Positions 1 to 8,783 of a DNA stretch of 64,000 nucleotides are shown here, one piece after another. Position 1 is the stretch's first letter. The number at the start of each line of letters is the position of its first letter. A program made the position numbers and the translations under genes. The notes below the pieces were generated by a model. The model searched no databases and was not told the origin of the DNA. It worked only from the letters and a program-made list of their open reading frames with translations. Source of the DNA: Marine Group I thaumarchaeote (GTDB lineage Archaea; Thermoproteota; Nitrososphaeria; Nitrososphaerales; Nitrosopumilaceae); NCBI GenBank assembly GCA_013390745.1, contig JACASX010000005.1:1-64000 (forward strand), written 5' to 3'.

Positions 1-322
1 CTTGAGATGGTTCTACCTTTTGTGATTCAGTTTTTTCCTCTTCTTTTTCTATTGATTCTTCTTCACCCTCATATTTTGACACTAAAACATAGCCCTCGTC
101 AGTTTTTGTCATTCGAACTCTGATTTTTCTAGGTGGATGTTTTATGCCTCTGGCCCAAAGTAAGTGGCTTACATCTTCTTCAATCTTAACTTGTTCTGTC
201 TTCAAATGATGTCTAGCAAATTCCTTGATCACGTTTACTGCTCTTTTAGCGCGCTGATTATTAGGAGAAAGTAATACTTTTCCTAGATTGACTGTATAAA
301 CACGTTCAACATCCTGAGACAT
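1..322 (-). CDS. rpl31e: 50S ribosomal protein L31e, C-terminus cut by window edge
   Basis: Large-subunit ribosomal protein found in archaea and eukaryotes. The 107 residues visible begin MSQDVERVYTVNLGKVLLSP and contain the RAKRAV..IKEFARHH..K and LWARGIKHPPRKIRVRM segments of the L31e fold. The C-terminal part is a Glu/Lys-rich tail that runs off the window, so the stop codon is not seen. The ATG directly abuts the stop of the upstream L39e gene, so the two are one transcript, the usual archaeal L39e-L31e arrangement. Confidence 0.95.
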   Translation of the reverse strand, partial: MSQDVERVYTVNLGKVLLSPNNQRAKRAVNVIKEFARHHLKTEQVKIEEDVSHLLWARGIKHPPRKIRVRMTKTDEGYVLVSKYEGEEESIEKEEEKTESQKVEPSQ

Positions 323-481
323 CTAACCCACTTCCACATCAGTCTGTCTCCAAGCTCTACGTTTAGGATTAGTTCTTACTGTTTTGTTGGTTCTAAGAAT
401 AACCCATGCTGGAACCGGTGATGTTTCTTTTTGTTTTTTTAATAGGCGTATCTTCCTACCTGAATGCTTACGTGCTCCCAT
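323..481 (-). CDS. rpl39e: 50S ribosomal protein L39e
   Basis: A 52-residue, very basic protein starting MGARKHSGRKIRLLKKQKET and ending with TNPKRRAWRQTDVEVG. The PVPAWVILRTNK..R.NPKRR.WR core is diagnostic of L39e, which lines the peptide exit tunnel in archaea and eukaryotes. It is first in the L39e-L31e transcript; its TAG stop is immediately followed by the L31e ATG. An A/T-rich TATA-like stretch lies about 25-30 bases before the ATG. Confidence 0.95.
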   Translation of the reverse strand: MGARKHSGRKIRLLKKQKETSPVPAWVILRTNKTVRTNPKRRAWRQTDVEVG

Positions 482-537
482 AAAATTTCAGGCATGATAA
501 GCTCTTTTTAAATTAAACTAAAATAATGATGTAGATC

Positions 538-1101
538 TTAAAGCAGATTTTTCTCAGAAAGCAGAACATTGATCTGTTTTAGCATTCTTGCAGAGGCCCC
601 CCAAATATTGTATTTTTCAAATGTAAATGTGTGCATTTCTTTTATTGAACGATGTTCTGGAAGATTGTCCTCAGCCATGGTCTTCAAAAATGATACAAGT
701 GGTATGTGCAATATAGATTCCACTTCAGAACTTACTTTCAGAGAAGGAATGTTCTCTAAAATAGCTACAAATGGTGTGATCTTATACTTTGAATTTAATG
801 TAATCACATTATCTAACTGACCTACAACCTGTTCCTTCGGCACCTCGAGACATAATTCCTCTTTTGTTTCACGAATTGCGGTTTCTAGTAGGTCTTTATC
901 TTTTGCACACCATTTGCCACCCGGAAATGCTATCTCACCAGCATGTACTTTCAAAGTTTTTGCTTTTTCTGTCATGAGAATTGTAGGTTCTTTTCCATAA
1001 ATAATAACCAAAACTGAAGCAAGCTCATTTTCATCTAATTCAGAAAGTGATGTAGGATTAATTTCACTGGTTAAGGCAGAACGTATTTGTTCAATGTCCA
1101 T
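538..1101 (-). CDS. Nudix hydrolase, CoA pyrophosphatase-like
   Basis: A 187-residue Nudix protein. The region HAGEIAFPGGKW followed by ETAIRETKEELCLE carries both the CoA-ase/UPF0035-type segment (LKVHAGEIAFPGG) and the metal-binding REtxEE helix. The glycine that usually follows REUXEE is Cys here (EELCLE rather than EEIGL). Family members cleave the pyrophosphate of CoA and its derivatives or other nucleoside diphosphates; the substrate here is inferred only from the CoA-ase-like N-terminal signature. It is divergent from the MetF-like gene. Confidence 0.85.
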   Translation of the reverse strand: MDIEQIRSALTSEINPTSLSELDENELASVLVIIYGKEPTILMTEKAKTLKVHAGEIAFPGGKWCAKDKDLLETAIRETKEELCLEVPKEQVVGQLDNVITLNSKYKITPFVAILENIPSLKVSSEVESILHIPLVSFLKTMAEDNLPEHRSIKEMHTFTFEKYNIWGASARMLKQINVLLSEKNLL

Positions 1102-1153
1102 ATCATAAGAGAAGCAACATGTGTTATTGATTTATCGATCAAAGGTTTTAATC

Positions 1154-1909
1154 ATGTATAATCAAAAACCACCTATGACTGTTAGGTATGAGATAAACCC
1201 ACCTAAAATTTCTAGTGATGGACAAGACGTTAGAAATGTTCTATTCGAAAGGATTGAAACTATAAGTTCTGTATGTAATGGAATTCATCTTACTGATTCT
1301 GTACTAGGAATTCCAAGAGTATCCCCATTTGAAATTGCAAAACAAATACGGGAATCAGATAAAAACATCAAACTGACCTGTAGTTTAAGAGTCAGGGACA
1401 AAAATCTAAATGACATTGAAAAAATCGTACAAGAGTCAATTGGTACAGTTGATGGCATACTTGTATTGATGGGTGACAAATCAGATACAATGTCAAACAA
1501 TGATAATCTAATTCCAAGCCAAGTTGTTAAGACTCTAAACGATAATGGGTTAGGTAAAAAGCTCGAACTGTTTCTTTCAATTCCAAGTAATCCTAACTTT
1601 GTAAAAATTCAAAAAAAAATTGATGCCAAGCCTGCAGGATTTTTTACGCAAGTAATTCATTCAAAGGACCAAATAGAAAAAATTGTTGTCGGTCTAAAAC
1701 CTAATGGCTTTAAGATTATCCCGTGCTTGCTTCTTCCATCACAAAATAATTTAAAATCTGCAGAATTTCTCAAAATTGATTGGTCAAATTACAAAGAAAA
1801 CATTAGTGGATTTATCAACGAAATACATAGTATAACTGATGATATTCTCATTACTTCGCCAAATGATTTTAAAAGGGCGTACGAAACAATCTCAAAGTTA
1901 GCAATTTGA
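1154..1909 (+). CDS. metF: Methylenetetrahydrofolate reductase-like protein (MetF)
   Basis: About 251 residues, shorter than bacterial MetF (near 290). MetF-type features are the opening YEINPPK, the GI.LTDSVLGIPRVSP strand, LTCSLRVRDKN, ILVLMGDKSD and GFFTQVIHS, which correspond to the E.xPP, HLTC, GDPP and F.TQ segments of the flavin TIM barrel. The ATG used here is favoured over an in-frame TTG 33 bases upstream because homology begins just after it. Its TGA overlaps the TTG start of the MetE N-terminal-domain gene (TTGA), so the three genes are translationally coupled. Reduction of methylene-folate to methyl-folate for methionine synthesis is inferred. Confidence 0.78.
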   Translation: MYNQKPPMTVRYEINPPKISSDGQDVRNVLFERIETISSVCNGIHLTDSVLGIPRVSPFEIAKQIRESDKNIKLTCSLRVRDKNLNDIEKIVQESIGTVDGILVLMGDKSDTMSNNDNLIPSQVVKTLNDNGLGKKLELFLSIPSNPNFVKIQKKIDAKPAGFFTQVIHSKDQIEKIVVGLKPNGFKIIPCLLLPSQNNLKSAEFLKIDWSNYKENISGFINEIHSITDDILITSPNDFKRAYETISKLAI

Positions 1910-2832
1910 TCTCGTCATATACATTTGGAATTTATCCACGCTCAGAGGAATTAATTGAAGCGACTAGAAAGAATACAGAAAATCTTTCTTCACTCTTTCA
2001 AAAGGAAACTGAGGAATATATCACCACACAAACAAATGCAAACCTTGGTTTTGTTTCAGATCCCTTGCTAAAGTGGGATGATATCTTTAGACCGTTTTCA
2101 AATTTATCAGAAGTTACCCCTACCGCATTAAACAGAATTTATGAAATGAATACGTTTTATCGCGTATTATCTTTTGATGGATCTGCTTTCACTGATGGTG
2201 GTAATACGGTTAAATCTAACTTAGATTCATCACTGCCAAAAAACAAAACTGTTGCTATCCCAGAACCATTTACTTTTGCTGAACTACATACTAGTAATGA
2301 GTTCAAAAGAAAGGAAGACTTTGTGATAAATCTTGCAAAAATGCTAAGAGCCGAAATAGATTCTTTAGTTGAATCAGGCTTTGAAGTAATCCAACTTTTA
2401 GCGCCATCAATTGCATACAACAAGGAAGTTGACTTTGGAGTTGTTTCTGATGCGCTAAAGATAATCACTGATGGATTAAATGCAAAGACAATTCTTCACA
2501 CATATTTTGGAGATGTCTCAACAAAGATTGAAAGTCTTTTGGACCTGCCTGTTTCTGGCTTGGGATTTGACATAACTACAACGCCAGCAAGTTCGATAGA
2601 AAAACACAGTTTTTCAGACAAAATACTTACTGTGGGCATAATCAATTCTTTCAATACTGCAATTGAAAAACCCCAAGAATGCATCAAACAAATTGATGAG
2701 ATTAATGCAAAAACAAAGCCAAAAGAATCCTATGTAAGTAATAATTTTGATTTGGAATACGTACCAAAGGAATTTGCGATGAATAAAATATCCGTCCTTG
2801 GAGAAATTGCAAGAGGTGCAAAAGATGTCTAA
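1906..2832 (+). CDS. MetE N-terminal domain-like protein
   Basis: 308 residues related to the cobalamin-independent methionine synthase barrel, in the form that archaea encode as a separate polypeptide from the catalytic half. It contains the QLLAPSIAYNKEVDFG and LHTYFGDVSTKIESLLDLPVSGLGFDIT segments typical of the MetE N-terminal barrel, but the zinc-binding residues of the catalytic half are absent. It starts at TTG overlapping the metF stop and overlaps the next gene by 8 bases (ATGTCTAA). A partner or regulatory role with the catalytic half is inferred from the coupling. Confidence 0.8.
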   Translation: MISSYTFGIYPRSEELIEATRKNTENLSSLFQKETEEYITTQTNANLGFVSDPLLKWDDIFRPFSNLSEVTPTALNRIYEMNTFYRVLSFDGSAFTDGGNTVKSNLDSSLPKNKTVAIPEPFTFAELHTSNEFKRKEDFVINLAKMLRAEIDSLVESGFEVIQLLAPSIAYNKEVDFGVVSDALKIITDGLNAKTILHTYFGDVSTKIESLLDLPVSGLGFDITTTPASSIEKHSFSDKILTVGIINSFNTAIEKPQECIKQIDEINAKTKPKESYVSNNFDLEYVPKEFAMNKISVLGEIARGAKDV

Positions 2833-3835
2833 GCTGTTCCCAACACAGGAAATTGGCAGTTTGAAAAAACCCGCTGATATGCTAAAAAAGGTAAAGGATC
2901 CAAATGTTTCAGCTGAGGAAAAAATTAAAGCAAGAAATGATGCCGCGCTTTTGAATATCAAGACACTTGAGGATATTGGGCTTGACATTGTTTATGATGG
3001 CGAAGTACGTCGTGTAGAAATGTATGAGGAACCAGTAAGATATGTAGATGGCTTTGAATTTGCTGGTAGAGTTCGCTCATGGGATAACAAATACTACAAC
3101 AAGGCAAGAGTAGTAGGACCTGTAGCCTTTAAACAAAACTTTCATGCGGAAGAATTCAACTTTGTAAAAGATAATTCTAACAGAGAACTTAAGGTTCCAA
3201 TTACTGGTGCATATACATTAGCAGACTGGTCATATGATGAACACTACAAATCAAAGGATGAACTTGTACTAGCACTAGCAAAGAACGTTGTCAGACCATT
3301 AGTGAAAGATCTGGTAGGATTGGGCGCAAAAATTATTCAGATTGATGAGCCAGCTGCAACAACACATCCAGCGGAAATGGATATTTTCAGAGAGTCAATC
3401 AATGAATCTGTAAAGGGAATAGATGCAAAGTTTGTAGTTCATGCGTGCTTTTCTGGTAACGATTACAAGGCATTAGCACCACAGATGCCGGAAATTAAGG
3501 CGGAACAATACACATTGGAATTTGCAAATCGTGATACATGGAACACAGGACTTGATGATGACGCAAGAAAAGGATTTCAGGTCTTGAAACTATTCAAGGA
3601 ACATGGATTCGAAGGTGAGATTGGAATTGGAGTCTCGGACGTTCATGTAAATGAAATAGAATCCCCTGAGCTCATAAGGGACAGGATATTGTATTCAGCA
3701 AAAGCACTGGGTGATCCTACAAAGGTGTACGTCAACCCTGACTGTGGTCTGCGTACAAGAACAAGGGAAGTTTCCTTTGACAAAATTAGATCAATTGTTA
3801 AGGGAGCCGAACTTGCTAGGAAAGAAATAGAATAA
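2825..3835 (+). CDS. metE: Cobalamin-independent methionine synthase, catalytic domain (core MetE)
   Basis: 336 residues from MSKLFPTQEIGSLKKP. It corresponds to the C-terminal catalytic barrel of MetE. Zinc ligands are visible as HAC in FVVHACFSG and Cys in VNPDCGLRTR, and the IQIDEPAATTHPAE loop carries the acidic substrate residues. It transfers a methyl group to homocysteine. Whether the donor is methyl-folate or another methyl carrier is not settled for stand-alone core MetE proteins; the MetF-like gene in the same operon favours folate. An upstream in-frame extension is ignored because the internal ATG overlaps the previous stop. Confidence 0.9.
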   Translation: MSKLFPTQEIGSLKKPADMLKKVKDPNVSAEEKIKARNDAALLNIKTLEDIGLDIVYDGEVRRVEMYEEPVRYVDGFEFAGRVRSWDNKYYNKARVVGPVAFKQNFHAEEFNFVKDNSNRELKVPITGAYTLADWSYDEHYKSKDELVLALAKNVVRPLVKDLVGLGAKIIQIDEPAATTHPAEMDIFRESINESVKGIDAKFVVHACFSGNDYKALAPQMPEIKAEQYTLEFANRDTWNTGLDDDARKGFQVLKLFKEHGFEGEIGIGVSDVHVNEIESPELIRDRILYSAKALGDPTKVYVNPDCGLRTRTREVSFDKIRSIVKGAELARKEIE

Positions 3836-3848
3836 TTTTTAAAAAATT
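3836..3848. terminator. Putative bidirectional T-tract terminator
   Basis: Between the convergent metE and ABC permease genes lies TTTTTAAAAAATT: a T5 run on the plus strand and an A6 run that is T6 on the minus strand. Archaeal RNA polymerase terminates at oligo-T tracts, so this short spacer can serve both transcripts. No strong hairpin is needed or evident. Confidence 0.4.
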
Positions 3849-4607
3849 CTAGCGTAATCCCCATCTGGTCATAACCTTGTCTTCAATTTTCTTAAAGACT
3901 ACTCCATCAACCAGTATGCCAATTCCCATTATTACTAGCATTATTGCTATGACCTGAGATACATCGTTAAGCTGACGACCAACATTAAGAAGGAAACCAA
4001 GACCTAGGAATGAGAATAAGAGTTCTGCACCGATTACGCCTCTCCAGGCAAATGCCCAACCCTGCTTGAATCCAGATATGATAAATGGAAATGCTGCGGG
4101 AATTAATATGGAAGTGATAAGTTGACCTTCTTTCGCACCCATGTTTCGTGCAGCTTCAATATAGGAAGGATTGATGTTCTTCACACCAGTGTAAGTATTG
4201 ATGGTTACAGCAAATATTGCACCAATAACTACGACAAAGATAATTCCAGTGTCTGTAAGACCAAACCAAAGAATAGCAAGTGGTACCCAGGCTATGGATG
4301 GAATTGACTGTAGTCCAAGAACCAAAGAACCAATTGTCTGATTAACAGTTTCGACTCTTGCCATGAAAATTCCAAGTACCAAACCACCAGCAATAGCTAT
4401 TGATAGACCTATAATCAGTCTCAATAAGCTTGTTCCAATTCCATAAAACAGACTTGCATCAGCAACGCCATACGCTAGGTCTTCTACAACATCTACTGGC
4501 GATGGAAAAATATTGTCTGGCCAAATATCAGCACTGTCAAGACCCTGCCATACTATAATTATCATTGCGTAAAAGCCAATTTTTTTCGCAAGTGTACTTG
4601 ATTTCAT
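3849..4607 (-). CDS. ABC transporter permease, nitrate/sulfonate/taurine type
   Basis: 252-residue membrane protein with about six hydrophobic segments. The SsuC/TauC-type permease loop is visible as EAARNMGAKEGQLITSILIPAAFPFIISGFK (the EAA motif that docks on the ATPase), followed by AWRGVIGAELL. It is last in a three-gene operon after the binding protein and ATPase. The substrate cannot be read from sequence; a sulfur source such as a sulfonate fits the adjacent methionine operon, but nitrate, bicarbonate or thiamine precursors are alternatives. Confidence 0.88.
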   Translation of the reverse strand: MKSSTLAKKIGFYAMIIIVWQGLDSADIWPDNIFPSPVDVVEDLAYGVADASLFYGIGTSLLRLIIGLSIAIAGGLVLGIFMARVETVNQTIGSLVLGLQSIPSIAWVPLAILWFGLTDTGIIFVVVIGAIFAVTINTYTGVKNINPSYIEAARNMGAKEGQLITSILIPAAFPFIISGFKQGWAFAWRGVIGAELLFSFLGLGFLLNVGRQLNDVSQVIAIMLVIMGIGILVDGVVFKKIEDKVMTRWGLR

Positions 4608-4616
4608 TTTTCCAAC

Positions 4617-5372
4617 CTACTTTTTTACCTCAGGTCGTAATTCTGCCAAAATCTTTTGCTGATACGGCAAAAGATTTTCGTCTTCTGATATCCTAGGACG
4701 TTTATAATCAATCTTGAATTCCTTCTTAATCCTTCCAGGTCTGTGAGTAAACACCAGGACACGTGTGCCCAACATAACAGCCTCGGCAACATTATGAGTC
4801 ACAAAAATTATGGTTTTCTTTGTCTTCTGCCAGATTAACTGCATTTCTACTAGTAGAAGATCTCTAGTCTGCGCATCAAGTGCTGCAAATGGCTCATCCA
4901 TAAGTAATACATCAGGCTCCATTACCAAAGCCCTTGCTATAGCAACACGTTGCTTCATTCCAGTAGAAAGTTGGTAAGTGTAAGAAGTTGCAAATTGAGT
5001 AAGCTGCATCATGTCTAGATATCTATGTGAAATCTGATTTCGTTTTTCCTTTGGTATACCAGCTATCTTGAGTCCATATTCCACATTATCTTGAACATTC
5101 AGCCAAGGAAACAAAGCACCTTCTTGAAACACCATTATTCTATCAGGTCCAGTGTTGTTCAGTGGCTGATTATCAAGTAAAATTTCACCATCATCTGGTT
5201 TTTCTAACCCTGCTGCAATTCTTAGAAAAGTAGTTTTCCCACAGCCTGAAGGGCCAACAATGCATACAAACTCACCATCCTCAACATTTAGATCAATTCC
5301 ATCCAACGTCTTTAGTGGTTTTCCGTCATGCGTGAAATATTTTTCAATATTTCTAGATTCTAGTTTACCCAT
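4617..5372 (-). CDS. ABC transporter ATP-binding protein, nitrate/sulfonate/taurine type
   Basis: 251 residues. Walker A is GPSGCGKT (about 40-47), the signature is LSTGMKQRVAIARAL (Thr in place of the second residue of LSGGM) and Walker B is VLLMDEPFAALD, followed by FVTHNVAEAV. This is the SsuB/TauB/NrtD ATPase group. The start overlaps the end of the binding-protein gene by 8 bases and the permease gene follows after 9 bases, so a single operon is clear. Confidence 0.92.
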   Translation of the reverse strand: MGKLESRNIEKYFTHDGKPLKTLDGIDLNVEDGEFVCIVGPSGCGKTTFLRIAAGLEKPDDGEILLDNQPLNNTGPDRIMVFQEGALFPWLNVQDNVEYGLKIAGIPKEKRNQISHRYLDMMQLTQFATSYTYQLSTGMKQRVAIARALVMEPDVLLMDEPFAALDAQTRDLLLVEMQLIWQKTKKTIIFVTHNVAEAVMLGTRVLVFTHRPGRIKKEFKIDYKRPRISEDENLLPYQQKILAELRPEVKK

Positions 5373-6399
5373 TTAGCTGTTTCACCATTGCGTTCGGATT
5401 TAAATCCGTTTCATAAAAAATTCCATCTAAATTGTAACCAGTTCTTCCAAGATATCCTAATGCATCAGCACGCTCTGCAAAGGTTAACACAGAATTTTTA
5501 ATTGGATCAGATGTAATTATTAAATTTGAAAATGACTCATCAATAATTTTTGTTGGTAGTGATTTTCCCATGTATTTTTTCAAAAAGCTTTCGAAGATGG
5601 ATTTTGTCTGATCTGGATTTGAATTAATCCATGATACAGTTTCCTCGTGTGATTTTAACCAATTTTGAATAATTTCAGGGTTGTTTTCAAGATAGTCTGT
5701 CCTCGCTATTAGTAGTACTGAGGCAAATTGTTCATTTGGCCACAACTTTTCTTCATTGAATAATCTAACGCCATCAAGTTCTTGCACCAACATTGTGGCC
5801 CAAGGCTCTGGTATCCACGCTCCATCAATATCGCCTTTTGCAAATAAAGTATAGATGTCAGGGTTTGAAATATTCAAAACAAACACTGTCCCACCTTTTT
5901 CAATTGGTTTTAGATCATTTGATGCAAGATAATATCTAAGAGACACATCTTGACTGTTGCTAATTTGTGGTGAGGCAATGCGTTTCCCATCAAAGTTTTC
6001 AATTGACTCCAAGCCAGAATTTGGTTGTACAATAAAACTTGCGCCGCCACTGGCTGCTCCGGCTAAAATCCTGATGTCTTTTCCGTGAGATTTTAAGAAC
6101 CCATTGATAGTTGGGCCAGGTCCAACATAAGCTACATCAATAGAACGAGCAAAGATAGATTCTATAACTTGTGGTCCGCTATCAAAAAGTTTAATTTCGA
6201 TTTGAATCTGTTCTCCAATTCCATTTTCAAAAATGCCATTTTCTAATCCAACTATGGGCACTGCATGACTGATGCTAGGAAAAAATGCAACTCTAATTTT
6301 GCTCTGACTTGACTGATCCAAGCTACCACCTATTGTAGCAATTACAGCTATCGCTATTATTGACACAATTCCGAGTGTAACTGCCGTTGAAATTTTCAT
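5365..6399 (-). CDS. ABC transporter substrate-binding protein, SsuA/NrtA-like
   Basis: 344 residues with an N-terminal hydrophobic segment (about 5-27) that can act as a membrane anchor or signal. The mature part has the NMT1/SsuA pattern: IRVAFFPSISHAVPIVGLENG, DVAYVGPGPTINGFL, LAGAASGGASFIV and DIDGAWIPEPWATMLV. It would capture the ligand outside the membrane for the permease and ATPase encoded downstream. Divergently oriented to argG with about 118 bases between the start codons holding both promoters. Confidence 0.88.
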   Translation of the reverse strand: MKISTAVTLGIVSIIAIAVIATIGGSLDQSSQSKIRVAFFPSISHAVPIVGLENGIFENGIGEQIQIEIKLFDSGPQVIESIFARSIDVAYVGPGPTINGFLKSHGKDIRILAGAASGGASFIVQPNSGLESIENFDGKRIASPQISNSQDVSLRYYLASNDLKPIEKGGTVFVLNISNPDIYTLFAKGDIDGAWIPEPWATMLVQELDGVRLFNEEKLWPNEQFASVLLIARTDYLENNPEIIQNWLKSHEETVSWINSNPDQTKSIFESFLKKYMGKSLPTKIIDESFSNLIITSDPIKNSVLTFAERADALGYLGRTGYNLDGIFYETDLNPNAMVKQLNG

Positions 6400-6517
6400 A
6401 AAACAGCGTTATAATTCGGGGATAAATAGTGATCGGATTTTAGCTCCAGCTATTACAAAACAATCTAAAATATTCAGAACAAAGAGATAAATGCAAAACA
6501 TGTAACTCATTTGCCTT

Positions 6518-7705
6518 ATGAAACAAAAGGCAATACTTGCATTTTCAGGCGGATTGGATACTTCTGTTGTAGTAAAATATCTGCAGGAAAAACACAACAT
6601 GGATGTTGTTACAGTTACAGTTGATGTTGGGCAGGAAGATGACTACAAAAAAATTTCAGCGAAGGCAAAAAAACTCGGAGTAAAAAAACATTACAACATT
6701 GATGCAAAAAAAGAATTTGTTACTGATTATATCTTTCCTGCAATCAAAGCTAATGCACTATACCAAAAAAAATATTGCTTAGCTACTGCGCTTGCTCGAC
6801 CATTAATTGCTCGGAAAGTATTAGATATTGCAAAAAAAGAAAAAGTTACCTCACTTGCACATGGATGTTCAGGCAAAGGTAATGATCAAGTAAGGTTTGA
6901 CTTGACCTTCCATGCAGGTTCCAACCTACCAATAATTGCACCAATAAGGGATCTTAATTTAGACAGGACAGAGGAATTAAAATTTGCAAAAAAACATGGA
7001 ATTGAGATCGAAAATGTCGCAAAAAAGTTTAGTATTGATCAGAACTTATGGGGTCGTGCAATTGAGGGTGGAGTTTTAGAGAATCCTAATAATGAACCTC
7101 CTGACGATGCCTTCATCTGGGTAAAAACAAAAAATCTTCCTAACAAACCAATGTATCTAACGATAAAGTTTGAAAAAGGAATTCCTGTAGCGGTGAATGG
7201 AAAATCTATGAATCCTATAAAAATAATCGACTACATTAACAAAAAGGCAGGTTCCTGTGGGGTTGGTATTATTGATCATATTGAAGATCGTGTAGTTGGA
7301 ATAAAATCACGTGAGGTCTATGAAACCCCTGCTGCTGCCTGTTTGATCGAAGCACATTCTGACTTGGAAAAGATGGTACATACTAAACATGAAACAAAAT
7401 TCAAGTCGCTAGTGGATGATGAGTGGTCTTGGTTGGTGTACTCTGGTCTTTGGGAGGATCCATTAAAAAACGATCTTGACATGTTTATACAAGAAACACA
7501 AAAACGAGTATCTGGAACTGTAAAACTGAAGTTATACAAGGGAAGTCTTAGGGTAGTTGGTCGCGAATCAAAGTATTCATTATACAGTCATAAAATTGCA
7601 ACTTATGGAAAAGGCTCAAAGTTTGACCAAAAATTGGCAAAAGGTTTTGTAGAATTATGGGGAATGCAGTCAACAGAAGCTAATAAATTACAAAAGAAAA
7701 AGTGA
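6518..7705 (+). CDS. argG: Argininosuccinate synthase
   Basis: 395 residues. The N-terminal ATP pyrophosphatase loop AFSGGLDTSVVVKYL is intact, followed by LAHGCSGKGNDQVRF and the substrate segment SIDQNLWGRAIEGG, all characteristic of ArgG. It condenses citrulline and aspartate in arginine synthesis. It is followed after 8 bases by the first LysW gene and by the amino-group-carrier genes, which ties this half of the locus to arginine. Confidence 0.96.
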   Translation: MKQKAILAFSGGLDTSVVVKYLQEKHNMDVVTVTVDVGQEDDYKKISAKAKKLGVKKHYNIDAKKEFVTDYIFPAIKANALYQKKYCLATALARPLIARKVLDIAKKEKVTSLAHGCSGKGNDQVRFDLTFHAGSNLPIIAPIRDLNLDRTEELKFAKKHGIEIENVAKKFSIDQNLWGRAIEGGVLENPNNEPPDDAFIWVKTKNLPNKPMYLTIKFEKGIPVAVNGKSMNPIKIIDYINKKAGSCGVGIIDHIEDRVVGIKSREVYETPAAACLIEAHSDLEKMVHTKHETKFKSLVDDEWSWLVYSGLWEDPLKNDLDMFIQETQKRVSGTVKLKLYKGSLRVVGRESKYSLYSHKIATYGKGSKFDQKLAKGFVELWGMQSTEANKLQKKK

Positions 7706-7713
7706 AAAAAATT

Positions 7714-7881
7714 ATGAAATGCCCAGAATGTGATGCGGATCTAAATATCCCTGAAGATGCTGCTGTTGGCGAGATTGTTTCCTGTAGCGATTGCGGAGCA
7801 GACTATGAAATTTCAAAGAAAGATGGTTCTACGGTTGAAATCAAGGAAGCGGAAACAGTAGGCGAAGATTGGGGAGAATAA
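7714..7881 (+). CDS. lysW: LysW amino-group carrier protein (copy 1, arginine-side)
   Basis: 55-residue acidic protein beginning MKCPECDADLNIPEDAAVGE, with a CPEC...CSDC zinc ribbon and ending EDWGE. The C-terminal Glu is the residue to which LysX/ArgX attach aminoadipate or glutamate, protecting the amino group and presenting intermediates to the following enzymes. The stop is directly followed by the TTG start of the ArgX/LysX gene. Position after argG suggests it serves the glutamate-to-ornithine branch. A second, C-terminally different copy lies 5.8 kb downstream. Confidence 0.93.
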   Translation: MKCPECDADLNIPEDAAVGEIVSCSDCGADYEISKKDGSTVEIKEAETVGEDWGE

Positions 7882-8739
7882 TTGTCAAAAATTTGCATAG
7901 TATTTGACCGATTAAGAACGGAAGAGAAGATGCTTCAGAAAGAGGCGGCAGAACTTGGGCATGATACCTCTCTTATTGATGCTAAAACCACACAAATCAA
8001 CACATCTAGTCAAATACAAGATTTTGACTTTGGGGATATAGTCTTAGAACGCTGTGTTAGTTACTATAGGGGATTGTACTTTACTGCGTGTCTAGAATTT
8101 TTAGACATTCCTGTCATCAACGAGTTTAATGTTTCTACCATTTGTGGTAACAAGCTATTAACATCAATGCTGTTAAAAAAGAATAACATCCCAACACCAA
8201 AAACATACTTTTCTTTTTCTGGTGACGCAGCACGAGAAAATCTTGATAAGATTGGTTACCCTGTAGTAATAAAACCAATTATTGGAAGTTGGGGTAGGAA
8301 CGTTATACCTCTTAAGGACAAGGACACAGCAGATGCAATCATTGAACAACGAGAAATTACTGATGGTCCTTTGGATAGAATTTTCTATCTTCAAGAGATG
8401 ATAGACCGACCTCCAAGAGACATTAGAGTAATTACAATTGGAGATAAGGCAGTTGCTGCAATGTATAGAAAATCTTCAGGCGATTTCAAGACAAATATTG
8501 CACTAGGTGCAGAGCCTGAAATTTGTGACATAACAAATGAAATAGAAGACTTGTGTGCAAAAGCCTCAAAGGCTGTTGGTGGGGGAATTCTTGGAGTTGA
8601 CTTGATGGAAGACAAAGAAAAGGGGCTAGTTGTACATGAAGTGAATAATACTGTAGAGTTTAAGGGTCTAGTCAAAGTCGCAAACGTAAACATCCCAAAA
8701 GAAATGATTGAGTTCGTACGAAACTCGATTAGAAAGTAA
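7882..8739 (+). CDS. argX: LysW ligase, ATP-grasp (ArgX/LysX copy 1)
   Basis: 285-residue RimK-type ATP-grasp enzyme. VVIKPIIGSWGRNV is the ATP-binding glycine loop, PPRDIRVITIGDKAVAAMYR the central strand and GVDLMEDKEKGLVVHEVNNTVEF the metal/substrate end. It ligates glutamate or alpha-aminoadipate to the terminal Glu of LysW. The TTG start abuts the LysW stop, so expression is coupled. Assignment to glutamate (ArgX) rather than aminoadipate rests on its position after argG and before the shared LysY-Z-J genes; it is an inference. Confidence 0.88.
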   Translation: MSKICIVFDRLRTEEKMLQKEAAELGHDTSLIDAKTTQINTSSQIQDFDFGDIVLERCVSYYRGLYFTACLEFLDIPVINEFNVSTICGNKLLTSMLLKKNNIPTPKTYFSFSGDAARENLDKIGYPVVIKPIIGSWGRNVIPLKDKDTADAIIEQREITDGPLDRIFYLQEMIDRPPRDIRVITIGDKAVAAMYRKSSGDFKTNIALGAEPEICDITNEIEDLCAKASKAVGGGILGVDLMEDKEKGLVVHEVNNTVEFKGLVKVANVNIPKEMIEFVRNSIRK

Positions 8740-8783
8740 ACCGTTAATAATAATAAATTATATCAAATCCGAATGATGTTACA

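Noticed and set aside
2614-2988. 124-residue minus-strand frame across the MetE genes
   Set aside because: Antisense shadow of two overlapping, well-supported genes.
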